Below, piece after piece: positions 49,171 through 59,083 of a stretch of DNA of 64,000 nucleotides. Origin of the DNA: Solimonas sp041659605 (GTDB taxonomy: Bacteria > Pseudomonadota > Gammaproteobacteria > Nevskiales > Nevskiaceae); NCBI GenBank assembly GCA_041659605.1, contig JBAZXW010000008.1:1-64000 (forward strand). The letters are read 5' to 3'. The notes beneath the pieces were generated by a model. It made no database searches, was not told the DNA's origin, and worked only from the letters and a program-made list of their open reading frames with translations. Both the position numbers and the translations under genes were made by a program. Numbering within the stretch: position 1 is the first letter of the stretch; every line of letters starts with the position of its first letter.

Positions 49171-50640
49171 ATGCTCACCGGACAGCTCTACATCGACGGC
49201 CGCTGGCGCCAGGGCCGCGGCGATAGATTCGATCGCCTCGCACCGCACGATCTGCACCGCATCTGGCAGGGCCGCGCCGCCGATGCACAGGACGTCGACG
49301 ACGCCTTTCGCGCCGGGCGCGGGGCATTCGCGGACTGGGCGGAACGGGATGTCGCCGAGCGCGAGGCAATTGCCCTGGCTTTCGCTGCGGAACTCAAGCG
49401 GAACGCGGAAACCCTGGCGCGCTGCATCGCCGAGGAAGTCGGAAAGCCGCTGTGGGAGGCGCGCACCGAGATCGCGGCGATGGTCGGCAAGGTCGAGATC
49501 TCGATCCGCGCCTACCACGAGCGCACCGGGATGCAGGAGCAGCCCAGCGACTTCGGCCGTCACGTGCTGCGTCATCGCCCGCATGGCGTCGTTGCGGTGT
49601 TCGGCCCGTACAACTTCCCCGGCCATCTGCCCAACGGCCATATCGTGCCGGCGCTGCTCGCCGGCAACGCGGTGCTGTTCAAGCCGAGCGAGCAGACACC
49701 GGCGACCGCCGAACTGAGCGTACGGCTGTGGGAGAGTGCCGGACTGCCGCCCGGCGTGCTCAACCTGCTGCAGGGCGCACGCGCGACCGGCGAGGCGATC
49801 GCCGCGCACGCCGAACTCGACGGCCTGTACTTCACCGGCAGCTGGTGCACCGGCAGCCTGTTACACCGCCAGTTCGCCGCCGATACGCGCCGCATTCTCG
49901 CGCTGGAGATGGGCGGCAACAATCCGCTGATCGTGCGTCCGGTCGCCGACCGCGACGCCGCGGTGCTCGACGTGATCCAGTCGGCGTTCATCACCTCGGG
50001 CCAGCGCTGCACCTGCGCGCGCCGGCTGTTCGTGCCCGCCGATGCCTGGGGCGATGCCTTCCTGCAGCGCGTCGTCGACGTCGCCGCCGCGCTGCGTGTC
50101 GAACGCTGGGACGCAGAGCCGGCGCCCTACATGGGTCCGGTCGTCGGCCCCGCTGCGGCACAGATGATGCTGACGGCGCAGGAACGGCTGCTGGCAAACG
50201 GCGCGCGCACGCTGCTGCCGCTGCGCAGACTCGATGCCGGTGCGGCGTTCCTGACGCCGGGCGTGCTGGACGTCAGCGAAGCGCACGACGTGCCCGACGA
50301 CGAATACTTCGGCCCGCTGCTGCAGGTGTATCGCTACCGCGACTTCGACGCCGCGATCGACGGCGCCAACCGCACACGCTACGGCCTCGCCGCCGGACTG
50401 ATCGGCGACGACGAAGCCGAGTACGAGCGCTTCTGGCGCCGCATCCGCGCCGGCATCGTCAACTGGAACCGGCCGACGACCGGCGCATCCAGCGGCTATC
50501 CGTTCGGTGGCATCGGCGCCAGCGGCAACCACCGCCCGAGTGCCTACTACGCTGCGGACTACTGCGCCTGGCCGATGGCGAGCGCGGAGGCTCCGCACAG
50601 CCGCCTGCCGGCAGCGCTGCCGCCGGGCGTGAACCTGTGA
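49171..50640 (+). CDS. astD: Succinylglutamate-semialdehyde dehydrogenase
   Basis: This 489-aa aldehyde dehydrogenase catalyses step four of the AST pathway. Motifs are FGPYNFPGHLPNGHIVPALL, YFTGSWCTGSLLHRQF (cofactor region), LEMGGNNPLIV with the general-base Glu, and the catalytic Cys near residue 278 in SGQRCTCARRL. It lies 27 nt after astA. Confidence 0.94.
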   Translation: MLTGQLYIDGRWRQGRGDRFDRLAPHDLHRIWQGRAADAQDVDDAFRAGRGAFADWAERDVAEREAIALAFAAELKRNAETLARCIAEEVGKPLWEARTEIAAMVGKVEISIRAYHERTGMQEQPSDFGRHVLRHRPHGVVAVFGPYNFPGHLPNGHIVPALLAGNAVLFKPSEQTPATAELSVRLWESAGLPPGVLNLLQGARATGEAIAAHAELDGLYFTGSWCTGSLLHRQFAADTRRILALEMGGNNPLIVRPVADRDAAVLDVIQSAFITSGQRCTCARRLFVPADAWGDAFLQRVVDVAAALRVERWDAEPAPYMGPVVGPAAAQMMLTAQERLLANGARTLLPLRRLDAGAAFLTPGVLDVSEAHDVPDDEYFGPLLQVYRYRDFDAAIDGANRTRYGLAAGLIGDDEAEYERFWRRIRAGIVNWNRPTTGASSGYPFGGIGASGNHRPSAYYAADYCAWPMASAEAPHSRLPAALPPGVNL

Positions 50641-50647
50641 TTCCGCC

Positions 50648-51991
50648 GTGAACACCGCGATCGAGGCCAACTTCGACGGCATTGTCGGACCGACGCACAA
50701 CTACGCCGGGCTGTCGTTCGGCAACGTCGCGTCGGCGCGCAACGCCAGCGCAGTGTCGAACCCGCGCGAGGCCGCGCGCCAGGGCCTGATGAAGATGCGC
50801 GCGCTGCACGATCTCGGGCTGGCGCAAGGCATCCTGCCACCGCACGAGCGCCCGCACCTGCCGACGCTGCGGCGCCTCGGCTTCTCCGGCACCGATGCGC
50901 AGATCCTGGCGAAGGTGCGGCGCGACGCGCCTGCGCTGCTCGCCGCAAGCGCGTCCGCCTCGGCGATGTGGGCCGCGAACGCGGCGACCGTATCGCCCGG
51001 CGCCGACGCCGGCGACGGCCGCGTGCACTTCACGCCGGCGAACCTGTGCACGAACCTGCACCGCGCGATCGAGGCGGACGCGACCGCGCGCATCCTCAAG
51101 GCAACCTTTCCCGACCCCAGCCATTTCGCGCATCACCCGCCACTTCCGGCCACGCTCGCGCTCGGCGACGAAGGCGCCGCGAACCACACGCGGCTGTGCG
51201 CCGACTACGGCGAACCCGGCCTGGAGCTGTTTGTCTACGGCCGCGGCAGCGACGGTGAGCCCGCGCCCGCGCGCTACCCGGCGCGGCAGTCGCACGCCGC
51301 CAGCGCAGCGATCGCGCGCCTGCACGAGCTGTCGACGCCGGCGACGTTCTTCGCGCAGCAGCATCCCGAGGCGATCGACCGCGGCGTGTTCCACAACGAC
51401 GTGATCGCGGTCGGCAACCGCGAACTGCTGCTCTACCACGAGCAGGCCTTCGTCGACCCGCAAGCGCTGCGCGCATGGATCTGCACGCATTTCAGCGGCG
51501 CCCGGCGCCCGGTGTTCGTCGAGATCCCCGCGGCCGAGGTCGGCGTCGACGCGGCCATCGCGTCCTATCTGTTCAACTCGCAGCTGGTGTGCCCGCCCGG
51601 CGGCGGCATGCGCCTGATCGTCGCTCAGGAATGCGAAGGGAATCCGCAAGTCTGGTCGGCGATCGAGCGCATCGTCGGCGATCCGGGCAACCCGGTCGAC
51701 GGCGTGCACGTGTTCGACCTGCGCCAGTCGATGAACAACGGCGGCGGCCCCGCCTGTCTGCGGCTGCGCGTCGTGCTCAGCGAGTCCGAGCGCGCAGCGG
51801 TTCATCCGTCGAGCTGGCTGACGGCCGAATGCCATGCCGAACTGATTGCCTGGATCGACGGTCACTACCGCGACCGCCTGAGCTTCGACGATCTCGCCGA
51901 CCCACAACTGCTCGAAGAAAGCCGCACCGCGCTGGATCGGCTGACGCGACTGCTCAAGCTGGGCAACCTCTACGACTTCCAACGAAACTAA
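50648..51991 (+). CDS. astB: N-succinylarginine dihydrolase
   Basis: GTG start at 50648; 447 aa. AstB releases two ammonia and CO2 from succinylarginine (step two). Family sequence: EANFDGIVGPTHNYAGLSFG at the N-terminus, VFHNDVIAVGNRELLLYHEQ, and MNNGGGPACLRLRVVL holding the catalytic Cys. It lies 7 nt after astD, so the operon runs M20-astA-astD-astB. Confidence 0.95.
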   Translation: MNTAIEANFDGIVGPTHNYAGLSFGNVASARNASAVSNPREAARQGLMKMRALHDLGLAQGILPPHERPHLPTLRRLGFSGTDAQILAKVRRDAPALLAASASASAMWAANAATVSPGADAGDGRVHFTPANLCTNLHRAIEADATARILKATFPDPSHFAHHPPLPATLALGDEGAANHTRLCADYGEPGLELFVYGRGSDGEPAPARYPARQSHAASAAIARLHELSTPATFFAQQHPEAIDRGVFHNDVIAVGNRELLLYHEQAFVDPQALRAWICTHFSGARRPVFVEIPAAEVGVDAAIASYLFNSQLVCPPGGGMRLIVAQECEGNPQVWSAIERIVGDPGNPVDGVHVFDLRQSMNNGGGPACLRLRVVLSESERAAVHPSSWLTAECHAELIAWIDGHYRDRLSFDDLADPQLLEESRTALDRLTRLLKLGNLYDFQRN

Positions 51992-52001
51992 GAGCCTACC
52001 C

Positions 52002-52454
52002 GTGACCTGGCGCTGGTACGACTGGTCGGAACTCGACGCCGACACCCTTTATGCGTTTCTCCGGCTGCGTTCCGACATCTTCGTCGTCGAACAGAACTGC
52101 GCGTATTCCGACATGGACGGACTCGACCCGCAGTGCCGCCACCTGTGCGGCTTCGACACCGGCGGCGGCTTGCACGCCTATCTGCGCCTGCTGCCGCCCG
52201 GCCTGAAGAACGCGCATCCGGCGATCGGGCGCCTGGTCGTTTCAGCAGCCGCGCGCGGCAGTGGCCTGGGCCGCCGGATCATGGAGGAAGGCCTGCGCGA
52301 GTGCGCGCGGCGGCATCTTCAGGCGCCCGTGTTCCTGTCGGGGCAGCAGCATCTGCAGCGCTTCTACGAGTCGCTGGGCTTTCGCACGATCTCGGCGCCC
52401 TATCTCGAAGACGGCATCCCGCACGTGGACATGCTGCGGGCCACAGCGGGCTGA
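52002..52454 (+). CDS. elaA: ElaA-type GNAT acetyltransferase
   Basis: GTG start at 52002, 10 nt after astB; 150 aa. The ElaA pattern is present: LYAFLRLRSDIFVVEQNCAY and DMDGLDPQCRHL. The GNAT acetyl-CoA loop is RLVVSAAARGSGLGRRIMEE. The substrate is unknown; position suggests co-transcription with the ast genes. Confidence 0.88.
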   Translation: MTWRWYDWSELDADTLYAFLRLRSDIFVVEQNCAYSDMDGLDPQCRHLCGFDTGGGLHAYLRLLPPGLKNAHPAIGRLVVSAAARGSGLGRRIMEEGLRECARRHLQAPVFLSGQQHLQRFYESLGFRTISAPYLEDGIPHVDMLRATAG

Positions 52455-52492
52455 GTGGTTATACTCGCGACGCGTTTGTTTCCGACCCCACC

Positions 52493-54154
52493 GTGTACAC
52501 CGAGTACTTCCAGCTCCGGGAGATGCCGTTCTCCATCACCCCGGATCCCGCCTACCTGTACCTGTCGCCGCGCCATCAGGAGGCGCTGGGCCACCTGCTG
52601 TACGGCACCGGGCAATACGGCGGCTTCGTCCAGCTGACCGGCGAGGTCGGCACCGGCAAGACCACGATCATCCGCAGCCTGCTCGACCAGAAGCTGCCGG
52701 ACGTCAACGTGGCCATGATCCACAACCCGCGGCAGAGCGAGCAGGAGTTCGTGCAGTCGATCTGCGACGAACTCCATGTCGTCTACCCGCAACCGGTCAG
52801 CCTCAAGACGCTGGTCGACGCGCTCAACGAACACCTATTGCGGACCCATGCGGCCGGCCGCCGCACCGTTCTCATCATCGATGAGGCGCAGAATCTCGAG
52901 CCGGCGGTTCTCGAACAGGTTCGCTTGCTGACGAACCTGGAGACGGCGAAGGCCAAACTGCTGCGCATCATGCTGGTCGGCCAGCCCGAGCTGTCGGCGC
53001 TGCTGTCGCGCGCCGATCTGCGCCAGTTGTCGAGCCGTATCTCCGCGCGCTACCACCTGACGCCGCTGTCGGCGCAGGAGACGCGCGAGTACATCGAGCA
53101 CCGCCTGCGCATCGCCGGCACGCGCACCGATATCTTCACGCCGGCCGCGGTCGAACTGATTCACCGCCAGGCGCGCGGCGTGCCGCGGCTGATCAACATC
53201 ATCTGCGACCGCGCGCTGCTCGGTGCCTTTTCCGGGCGCATGCGCAAAGTCACGACGGCAATCGCGCGCAAGGCCGCGCGCGAAGCGATCGGCGAGCTGC
53301 CGCTGGTGTTCGACCCGAAGGCGCCGCTGCGCTGGCGCTGGATCGAAACGGCGTGGCTGGTCGTTCTGGTCGGCTGTGCGGCGCTGTTCGTCTATAGCTT
53401 CACGCGCAACGAGCCGATATTTGCGGCGCGCAGCGAGGCACGCCAGCCTATGCCGCCGCCGCCGCCGGTCGAGGACAGCCAGGCGACGTCGGCCGACGCA
53501 GTCGACGCGCCGGCGCCGCTGCTGATGCCACGCCTGCCCACCGCATCTCTGGCGGACCTGAGCAAGACCGTGCAGCCATTGAGCGTGGTCATGGGGCGCC
53601 TGATCCGCCTGTGGACGCCGCGCCCATCGATCGCGCGCGGTGATGATGTCTGCGAGGCGCTGCAGGTCACCGGGCTGGAGTGCTACCGCAGCGCCGGCAA
53701 CTGGGCCGACCTGCGGCAGATGAATCGTCCGGCGATCCTGGCGCTGACCCTGCCTGCGGAAGGCCTGCAGCATTTCCTGCTGCTCGAGCTGGGCCAGGAC
53801 CATGCGGTGCTGGACACGGTGCTCGGCCCGATGCGCCTGACACTCGCGGAACTGGAGCGGGCGTGGTCGGGAGAGTTCCTGCTGCTGTGGCGGCGCGAGA
53901 CCCATGCGATCCGGATCGACGAAACCGCCGAGGGTGCCGACATCGCATGGCTGCACCAGCGCCTGATCGAACTCGACTACCTGCCCGCCGGCGACACCAC
54001 GCCCGTCACGCTCACGCCGTTTCTCGCCGAAACCGTGCGCAGGCTGCAGAACGATCGCAGCCTCAGCGTCGACGGCATCGCCGGCGTCCGCACGCTGATC
54101 GAACTCGGCGAAGAGCTGCCGGATACACCCAAGCTGGGACTGGGGCTGCCATGA
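52493..54154 (+). CDS. gspA: GspA/ExeA-type AAA ATPase with peptidoglycan-binding domain
   Basis: GTG start at 52493; 553 aa. The cytoplasmic AAA module has Walker A TGEVGTGKTT (about residue 50) and Walker B VLIIDEAQNL. A membrane helix lies at about 285-302 (AWLVVLVGCAALFVYSF), then a Pro-rich linker and a periplasmic part ending in a PG_binding_1 domain (LHQRLIELDYLPAG..., GIAGVRTLIELGEE). With GspB it helps assemble the type II secretion secretin through peptidoglycan. TATACT upstream may be its -10 box. Confidence 0.9.
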   Translation: MYTEYFQLREMPFSITPDPAYLYLSPRHQEALGHLLYGTGQYGGFVQLTGEVGTGKTTIIRSLLDQKLPDVNVAMIHNPRQSEQEFVQSICDELHVVYPQPVSLKTLVDALNEHLLRTHAAGRRTVLIIDEAQNLEPAVLEQVRLLTNLETAKAKLLRIMLVGQPELSALLSRADLRQLSSRISARYHLTPLSAQETREYIEHRLRIAGTRTDIFTPAAVELIHRQARGVPRLINIICDRALLGAFSGRMRKVTTAIARKAAREAIGELPLVFDPKAPLRWRWIETAWLVVLVGCAALFVYSFTRNEPIFAARSEARQPMPPPPPVEDSQATSADAVDAPAPLLMPRLPTASLADLSKTVQPLSVVMGRLIRLWTPRPSIARGDDVCEALQVTGLECYRSAGNWADLRQMNRPAILALTLPAEGLQHFLLLELGQDHAVLDTVLGPMRLTLAELERAWSGEFLLLWRRETHAIRIDETAEGADIAWLHQRLIELDYLPAGDTTPVTLTPFLAETVRRLQNDRSLSVDGIAGVRTLIELGEELPDTPKLGLGLP

Positions 54155-54864
54155 GCTACATCCTCGATGCGCTCAAGCGCGCAGAACATGAGCGGACGTC
54201 GGGCCCATCGACCGAATCGGCCGGCGCTTATGCCGGCGAGCACGGCACGGCCATGCGTCCGACCACACTGCTCCTCGCCGGCGCGACGCTGTTCCTGGCC
54301 GGCATCGGCGCCGCAGCGCTGTTGTTCAAGCCGGCACCGCCCGCACCCGAGCACGCCGTGCAGCAGACCGTCGCCACACCGATCGCGGCGCCGGCGCCCA
54401 GTCCGGCCGATCCGGAGCCCGTCGCCGAGAGTGATCCGATGCAAACGATGCCGGCAGCGCCCGCTGCCAGCGAAGCGCTCACGCTGGACGAGTACGGCAG
54501 CTTCGACGACATCACGCCGGTGTTCCAGGGCGCGGTGAGCGCCTCTGCCGCACCGGCGGCAGAGGCGGTAGTAGAGGCGGATGCCGGCGGCGTGCCGACC
54601 GCGGCGCCGGAAACCGGGGCGCTGCACCTCGAGCCCCCCAGGCTGGACGACATGCCGGCGGATTTTCGCGCGCGCTTTCCGGACCTCCGCGTACAGGTCC
54701 ACGTCCACGACGCGGAGCCGGCAAAGCGCTGGATCATGGTCGAAGGTCGCCGCTACCCAGAAGGCAGCGTTCTGAGCCAGGGGCCTCGCGTCGTCGAGAT
54801 CCTGCCGGACGGCGTGATTTTCGAAGTCAGCGGCCAGCAGGTGCGCTGGCCGCTGAATCGCTGA
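54151..54864 (+). CDS. gspB: GspB-type T2SS assembly factor
   Basis: ATG 54151 overlaps the gspA stop; 237 aa. It begins with MSYILDALKRAEHER, the usual GspB/ExeB N-terminus, then one membrane helix (TTLLLAGATLFLAGIGAAAL), a Pro/Ala linker and the C-terminal T2SSB domain (FPDLRVQVHVHDAEPAKRWI..., GVIFEVSGQQVRWPL). It partners GspA. Confidence 0.9.
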   Translation: MSYILDALKRAEHERTSGPSTESAGAYAGEHGTAMRPTTLLLAGATLFLAGIGAAALLFKPAPPAPEHAVQQTVATPIAAPAPSPADPEPVAESDPMQTMPAAPAASEALTLDEYGSFDDITPVFQGAVSASAAPAAEAVVEADAGGVPTAAPETGALHLEPPRLDDMPADFRARFPDLRVQVHVHDAEPAKRWIMVEGRRYPEGSVLSQGPRVVEILPDGVIFEVSGQQVRWPLNR

Positions 54865-54874
54865 TCGGCGGCAA

Positions 54875-56077
54875 TCAGCGCAGCTTTGAGCAGGCGCGCT
54901 CCAGGCGCGCCAGGCCCTCGGCGACGTCAGCCGCGCTGATGTTCAGTGCCGGCGCAAAACGCAGCACGTCCGGGCCGGCAACGAGCAGCCAGACGCCTTC
55001 GGCGAGCGCCGCATTGACGATGTCCTTGGCGCGACCCTTCCACGCATCGGTCACGGGCGCGCCGAGCAGCAGGCCCAGACCGCGCGTTTCGCCGAACAGT
55101 CCGTAGCGCTCGCCGATCGCCTTCAATCCGACTGACAGCTGCGCCGAGCGCTCGGCGACGTTGCGCATCATTTCCGGTTTGGCGATCTCGTCGAGAACCG
55201 CCGCGGCGACCGCACAGGCCAGCGGGTTGCCGCCATAGGTCGAACCGTGCGTTCCGAACGCGAGCACATCCGCCAGCGCATTGGTGGTCAGCATCGCGCC
55301 AACCGGGAAGCCGCCGCCCAGGCCCTTCGCAGTGGTGAGCACGTCGGGCGTCACGCCGAGCTGCTCATGCGCATACAGGCTGCCGCTGCGGCCGTTGCCG
55401 GTCTGCACCTCGTCGTAGATCAGCAGCGCCTTGTACTCGTCGCACAGCGCACGCACGCCGCGTGCGAATTCGGGTGTCGCCGGCTGCACACCACCCTCGC
55501 CCTGCACCGGTTCCATGACCACCGCGCAAACCGTGTCGTTCATCGCCGCCTTGAGCGCGGCGAGATCGTTGTACGGCAGATGGCGGATGCCGCCTGGCAG
55601 CGGCTCGAAACCCTGCGTGTACTTCGCCTGCCCACCCACGCTCACCGTGAACAGCGTGCGGCCGTGAAAAGCGTTGTGGAACGCGATGATGGTGTTCTTG
55701 TGAGGGCCGAACTGGGTGTTGCCGTAGCGCCGCGCGAGCTTGAACGCCGCTTCGTTGGCCTCGGCACCGCTGTTGCAGAAGAACACCTTGTCGGCAAAGG
55801 TCAACGACACGAGGCGTTGCGCCAGGCGCAGCGCAGGCTCGTTGGTCATGACGTTCGACAGGTGCCAGAGCTTGCCGGCCTGATCTTTCAACGCTGCGAC
55901 CAGCTTGGGGTGCGCATGGCCGAGCACCGTCACCGCAATGCCACCGGCGAAGTCGACGTACTCGCGGTTCTGCTGGTCCCACAGGCGCGAGCCCTGGCCG
56001 CGCACCGGCACAATCCCGGTGGGGTTGTAGTTGGGAACCATCACCTCGTCGAAGGTGGCGCGTGTAACGCTGGACAT
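54875..56077 (-). CDS. argD: Acetylornithine/succinylornithine aminotransferase
   Basis: Start MSSVTRATFDE at 56077 with GGAGG upstream (a frame to 56116 has no support); 400 aa. This PLP class III enzyme has FCNSGAEANEAAFKLARRYG, FHGRTLFTVS, IYDEVQTGNGRSG and the PLP Lys in TTAKGLGGGFPVGA. It can serve arginine biosynthesis (ArgD) or AST step three (AstC). No astC is in the ast operon, so it may do both. It is convergent with gspB. Confidence 0.92.
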   Translation of the reverse strand: MSSVTRATFDEVMVPNYNPTGIVPVRGQGSRLWDQQNREYVDFAGGIAVTVLGHAHPKLVAALKDQAGKLWHLSNVMTNEPALRLAQRLVSLTFADKVFFCNSGAEANEAAFKLARRYGNTQFGPHKNTIIAFHNAFHGRTLFTVSVGGQAKYTQGFEPLPGGIRHLPYNDLAALKAAMNDTVCAVVMEPVQGEGGVQPATPEFARGVRALCDEYKALLIYDEVQTGNGRSGSLYAHEQLGVTPDVLTTAKGLGGGFPVGAMLTTNALADVLAFGTHGSTYGGNPLACAVAAAVLDEIAKPEMMRNVAERSAQLSVGLKAIGERYGLFGETRGLGLLLGAPVTDAWKGRAKDIVNAALAEGVWLLVAGPDVLRFAPALNISAADVAEGLARLERACSKLR

Positions 56078-56270
56078 GTCAGTAAACCTCCAGACTGCGT
56101 GCGCGAGGGAACCCATGTGCGGCCTCCCGCACCGGTTCTCGAAACCCTCGCTCGAACGGCTTCGTCGTTTCGAAGCTTATGTCTGCGAGCCGGAAACGAC
56201 ACAGGCGGCCGCGGCCGCCCATGTCCTGGCTTGTCTACCGCCGGGCAGCGAACCCGGTCACGAATCTCGG

Positions 56271-56346
<76 letters not shown>

Positions 56347-56427
56347 ACGCGAGGACGCGTATTCTACTCATCGCGCCGCAAAAAACCAGCCCACAATTAC
56401 CCGCGTTCGTTCAGGAGCCTCAAGCCC

Positions 56428-58653
56428 ATGTCCACATCGCGCTTCCGTACCCGCTCCGTCCTCGGTCTGGCTGGCCTGCTGCTGCCAAGCCTGTATGCCG
56501 CTTCCGCCGACGCCGCCCGTTATGCCGAGCCGCGGCTCTATCGGCCGGGCGAGGTGATCGTGCAGTACCGCTCCCCCTCGGCGGCGGTCTACGCCAAGGC
56601 CGGGTATGCCGCCAAAGGCATGCGCGTGGAGCGCAGCCTGCTCGATGGCCGCACGCATCTGCTGCGACTGCCCTCGTTCACCGATGTTGACGGCGCACGG
56701 CGCGTGCTGGCCGCCGATCCGAGCGTCCTGCGCGTCGAGCCCAACTACCTGCGCCGCACGCGCGTCGCCCTGCCGAACGACACGCTGTTCGCCGACCAGT
56801 GGGGCCTGTACAGCACCGGCCAGTTCAACTTCGTCTGCGATACGGACAACACCCCCTGTGCGAGCCGCGGCGAGTTGGCCAGCATTCCCGGCGCCGACAT
56901 GAACATGCCCGCCGCCTGGGATCCGGCCGACGACGGCACGTTCACCCGCGTCGGCGATCCGGCGGTCGTGGTCGCGGTGATCGACGATGCCTTCGACCTG
57001 ACGCATCCGGATCTGGCGGCGAATTTCATCGCCGGCCGCGACTTCGTCGGCGACGACAACGATCCGAGTCCCGACAGCAACGGTGTGCTCGATCACGGCA
57101 CCCTGGTCGCCGGCAGCCTGGGCGCCGTCGGCAACAACGATGAAGGCATCGCCGGCGTCGCATGGAACGCGAGCCTGATGCCGCTGAAGATCGGGCGCGT
57201 GAACGACGGCGCAGTCGAGCTGAGCGAGGATGCGATTCTCGATGCCTACGACTATGCCCGCGAAAACGGCGCGCAGATCATCAACGCGAGCTACGGTGGC
57301 CCGGGCTTCTCGCAGATCGAACAGGACAAGATCGAGGACTTGGCCGCGGCCGGCGTGTTGTTCGTGACCTCCGCCGGCAACTTCAATTCCAACCTCGACT
57401 ACTCGGTCGCCGCCTACCCGGCGAACTACGATGTCCCCAACGTCGTCGCGGTGGCCGCCACCAACCGCCAGGACAACGTCGCCAGCTTCAGCCAGTTCGG
57501 GCCGCTGAGCACCGATCTGGCCGCGCCCGGGCTGCAGATCGTCACGACGGCAGTGGGCGGCGGCTATGTCACCGGAGAAAGCTGCGGCAGCGACGGACCC
57601 TGCGGCGTCAATGGCACCTCGTTTTCGTCGCCGCATGTCGCCGGCATCGCCGCGCTGATCAAGTCCGTGTATCCCAACGCGGACTACCGCGAACTGCGCG
57701 CGCGCCTGATCGAAGGCGCGGAAGCCGGCGTAGAAAACGGCGACGTCGAGGAATTGACCGCTGGCGGGCGCGTCGACGCCGCCAACAGCCTCGACCTCGC
57801 GCCGCGTCCCTCGCTGATCCTGCGCTCGGTGCGCCTGATCGACGACGGCAACGAGCGACTGGACCCCGGCGAGACCCTCGAGCTTGAGGTCGTCGTCGCC
57901 AACCTATGGATGCCGGCAGCAGATGTGCAGGCCGAACTGATCGCACCCGCCGCCGTCACTGTGCTCGACGGAGCGGCTGCGCTCGGCACGCTCGCGCAGG
58001 ACGGAACGGCTGCGGCACGCTTCTCGGTGAAGGTTGCGGACACGGTTGCCACGCCGTATCAGGATCTGGCATTCGCCGTGTCCCTGAGCGCCAACGGCGG
58101 CGCCTACGAAACCCGGCGACCGTTCCGCCTTGAGCTGGCTGAGCTCACCGCGGACGAGCAAGTGACCGAAACCCTGTCCAAGGGCCTGCACGACGAGTTC
58201 CACACCTACCACATCGACCTGCCGACGGCGCCAGCGGGCGATACCCGCCTGGTCATCCGCACCACGAGCGCGGAGACCGATCCGGAGACCGGCACGTCCA
58301 AGGACATCGACGTGCTGGTGAAATACGCAGAGCCTGCGCAGTATGACATTGACCTGGGCGCGCCGGCCGACGAAGACCCGACCTTTTTCACCGACGCGGA
58401 CGACGTCGGCGGCGGCGAGGACGGCGACGAAACCGTCGTCATCGACAATCCGCGTGCCGGAACCTATTACGTCACAGTGCTGAACTACTCGCTGGACGAA
58501 TCGCTCGGCTACACCCTCGAAGCCGCGCTGGAAACGCGTGGCGGCTCCGGTGGCGGTGGTGGCGCAATGCCCTTCGGTCTGAGCCTGCTCCTGGGTTTGC
58601 TGGCGCTCTCCCGCCCCGCGCGGCGGCGTAACCGAGGCGCCCGGAACGGATGA
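56428..58653 (+). CDS. Secreted S8 (subtilisin-like) protease with GlyGly-CTERM-like tail
   Basis: Start ATG 56428 with AGGAG 10 nt upstream; 741 aa. Signal peptide (SVLGLAGLLLPSLYAASADA), an inhibitor-like propeptide (about 35-110), then the catalytic domain: Asp in VVAVIDDAFDLTHPDL (about 185), His in LDHGTLVAG (about 222), Ser in GTSFSSPHVAG (about 398). A CARDB-like domain and a pre-peptidase-like domain follow. The end, a Gly run, a hydrophobic helix (FGLSLLLGLLALS) and RPARRR, looks like a GlyGly-CTERM sorting signal of T2SS substrates processed by rhombosortase. gspAB are close by. Confidence 0.9.
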   Translation: MSTSRFRTRSVLGLAGLLLPSLYAASADAARYAEPRLYRPGEVIVQYRSPSAAVYAKAGYAAKGMRVERSLLDGRTHLLRLPSFTDVDGARRVLAADPSVLRVEPNYLRRTRVALPNDTLFADQWGLYSTGQFNFVCDTDNTPCASRGELASIPGADMNMPAAWDPADDGTFTRVGDPAVVVAVIDDAFDLTHPDLAANFIAGRDFVGDDNDPSPDSNGVLDHGTLVAGSLGAVGNNDEGIAGVAWNASLMPLKIGRVNDGAVELSEDAILDAYDYARENGAQIINASYGGPGFSQIEQDKIEDLAAAGVLFVTSAGNFNSNLDYSVAAYPANYDVPNVVAVAATNRQDNVASFSQFGPLSTDLAAPGLQIVTTAVGGGYVTGESCGSDGPCGVNGTSFSSPHVAGIAALIKSVYPNADYRELRARLIEGAEAGVENGDVEELTAGGRVDAANSLDLAPRPSLILRSVRLIDDGNERLDPGETLELEVVVANLWMPAADVQAELIAPAAVTVLDGAAALGTLAQDGTAAARFSVKVADTVATPYQDLAFAVSLSANGGAYETRRPFRLELAELTADEQVTETLSKGLHDEFHTYHIDLPTAPAGDTRLVIRTTSAETDPETGTSKDIDVLVKYAEPAQYDIDLGAPADEDPTFFTDADDVGGGEDGDETVVIDNPRAGTYYVTVLNYSLDESLGYTLEAALETRGGSGGGGGAMPFGLSLLLGLLALSRPARRRNRGARNG

Positions 58654-58769
58654 AATTCCGGGGTATTTCGCAATCTCGCAGAGGGGGTCTTCCCGTGCCG
58701 GAGAAAGCCTGCTAAAAACGCGCGCAAATGGTGGCTGTACTGATGGGCCACGCCGAGGACGCACCCAGA

Positions 58770-58994
58770 ATGCCGCGCAAGCCAAAGAAGCCGCAGACGC
58801 AGACCGAAGCTCCCAAGAGCTTCGACGAATTCGCCGAGGACGCCGAAGCCGGCGACGAGGAAGTTCTCAGCGTCGACGAATCAGCCGCGGAGAGCGCAGA
58901 CAAGTCGCGCGATTGGCGCGACGTCGAGAAGTACAAGGAAGAACGCGCGCTGCGCCGCCTGGTCGACGACGACCTCGACCTCATCGATCTGTAG
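58770..58994 (+). CDS. PA3496-type small acidic protein
   Basis: This 74-aa protein (start MPRKPKKPQTQTE; ATG 58728 or 58743 are alternatives) ends with RDWRDVEKYKEERALRRLVD then DDLDLIDL. That ending is characteristic of the small PA3496-like proteins of gammaproteobacteria, proposed to act in envelope integrity. A basic N-terminus is followed by an acidic, disordered middle. Confidence 0.7.
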   Translation: MPRKPKKPQTQTEAPKSFDEFAEDAEAGDEEVLSVDESAAESADKSRDWRDVEKYKEERALRRLVDDDLDLIDL

Positions 58995-59083
58995 TTACGC
59001 CGGCCTGTATTGATAGTCGGGGCCAGGGATGGCCCCGGCTTGCGCAGGACGCGCACTCCACTCCGGCTCGCGCAGGATGCGCC

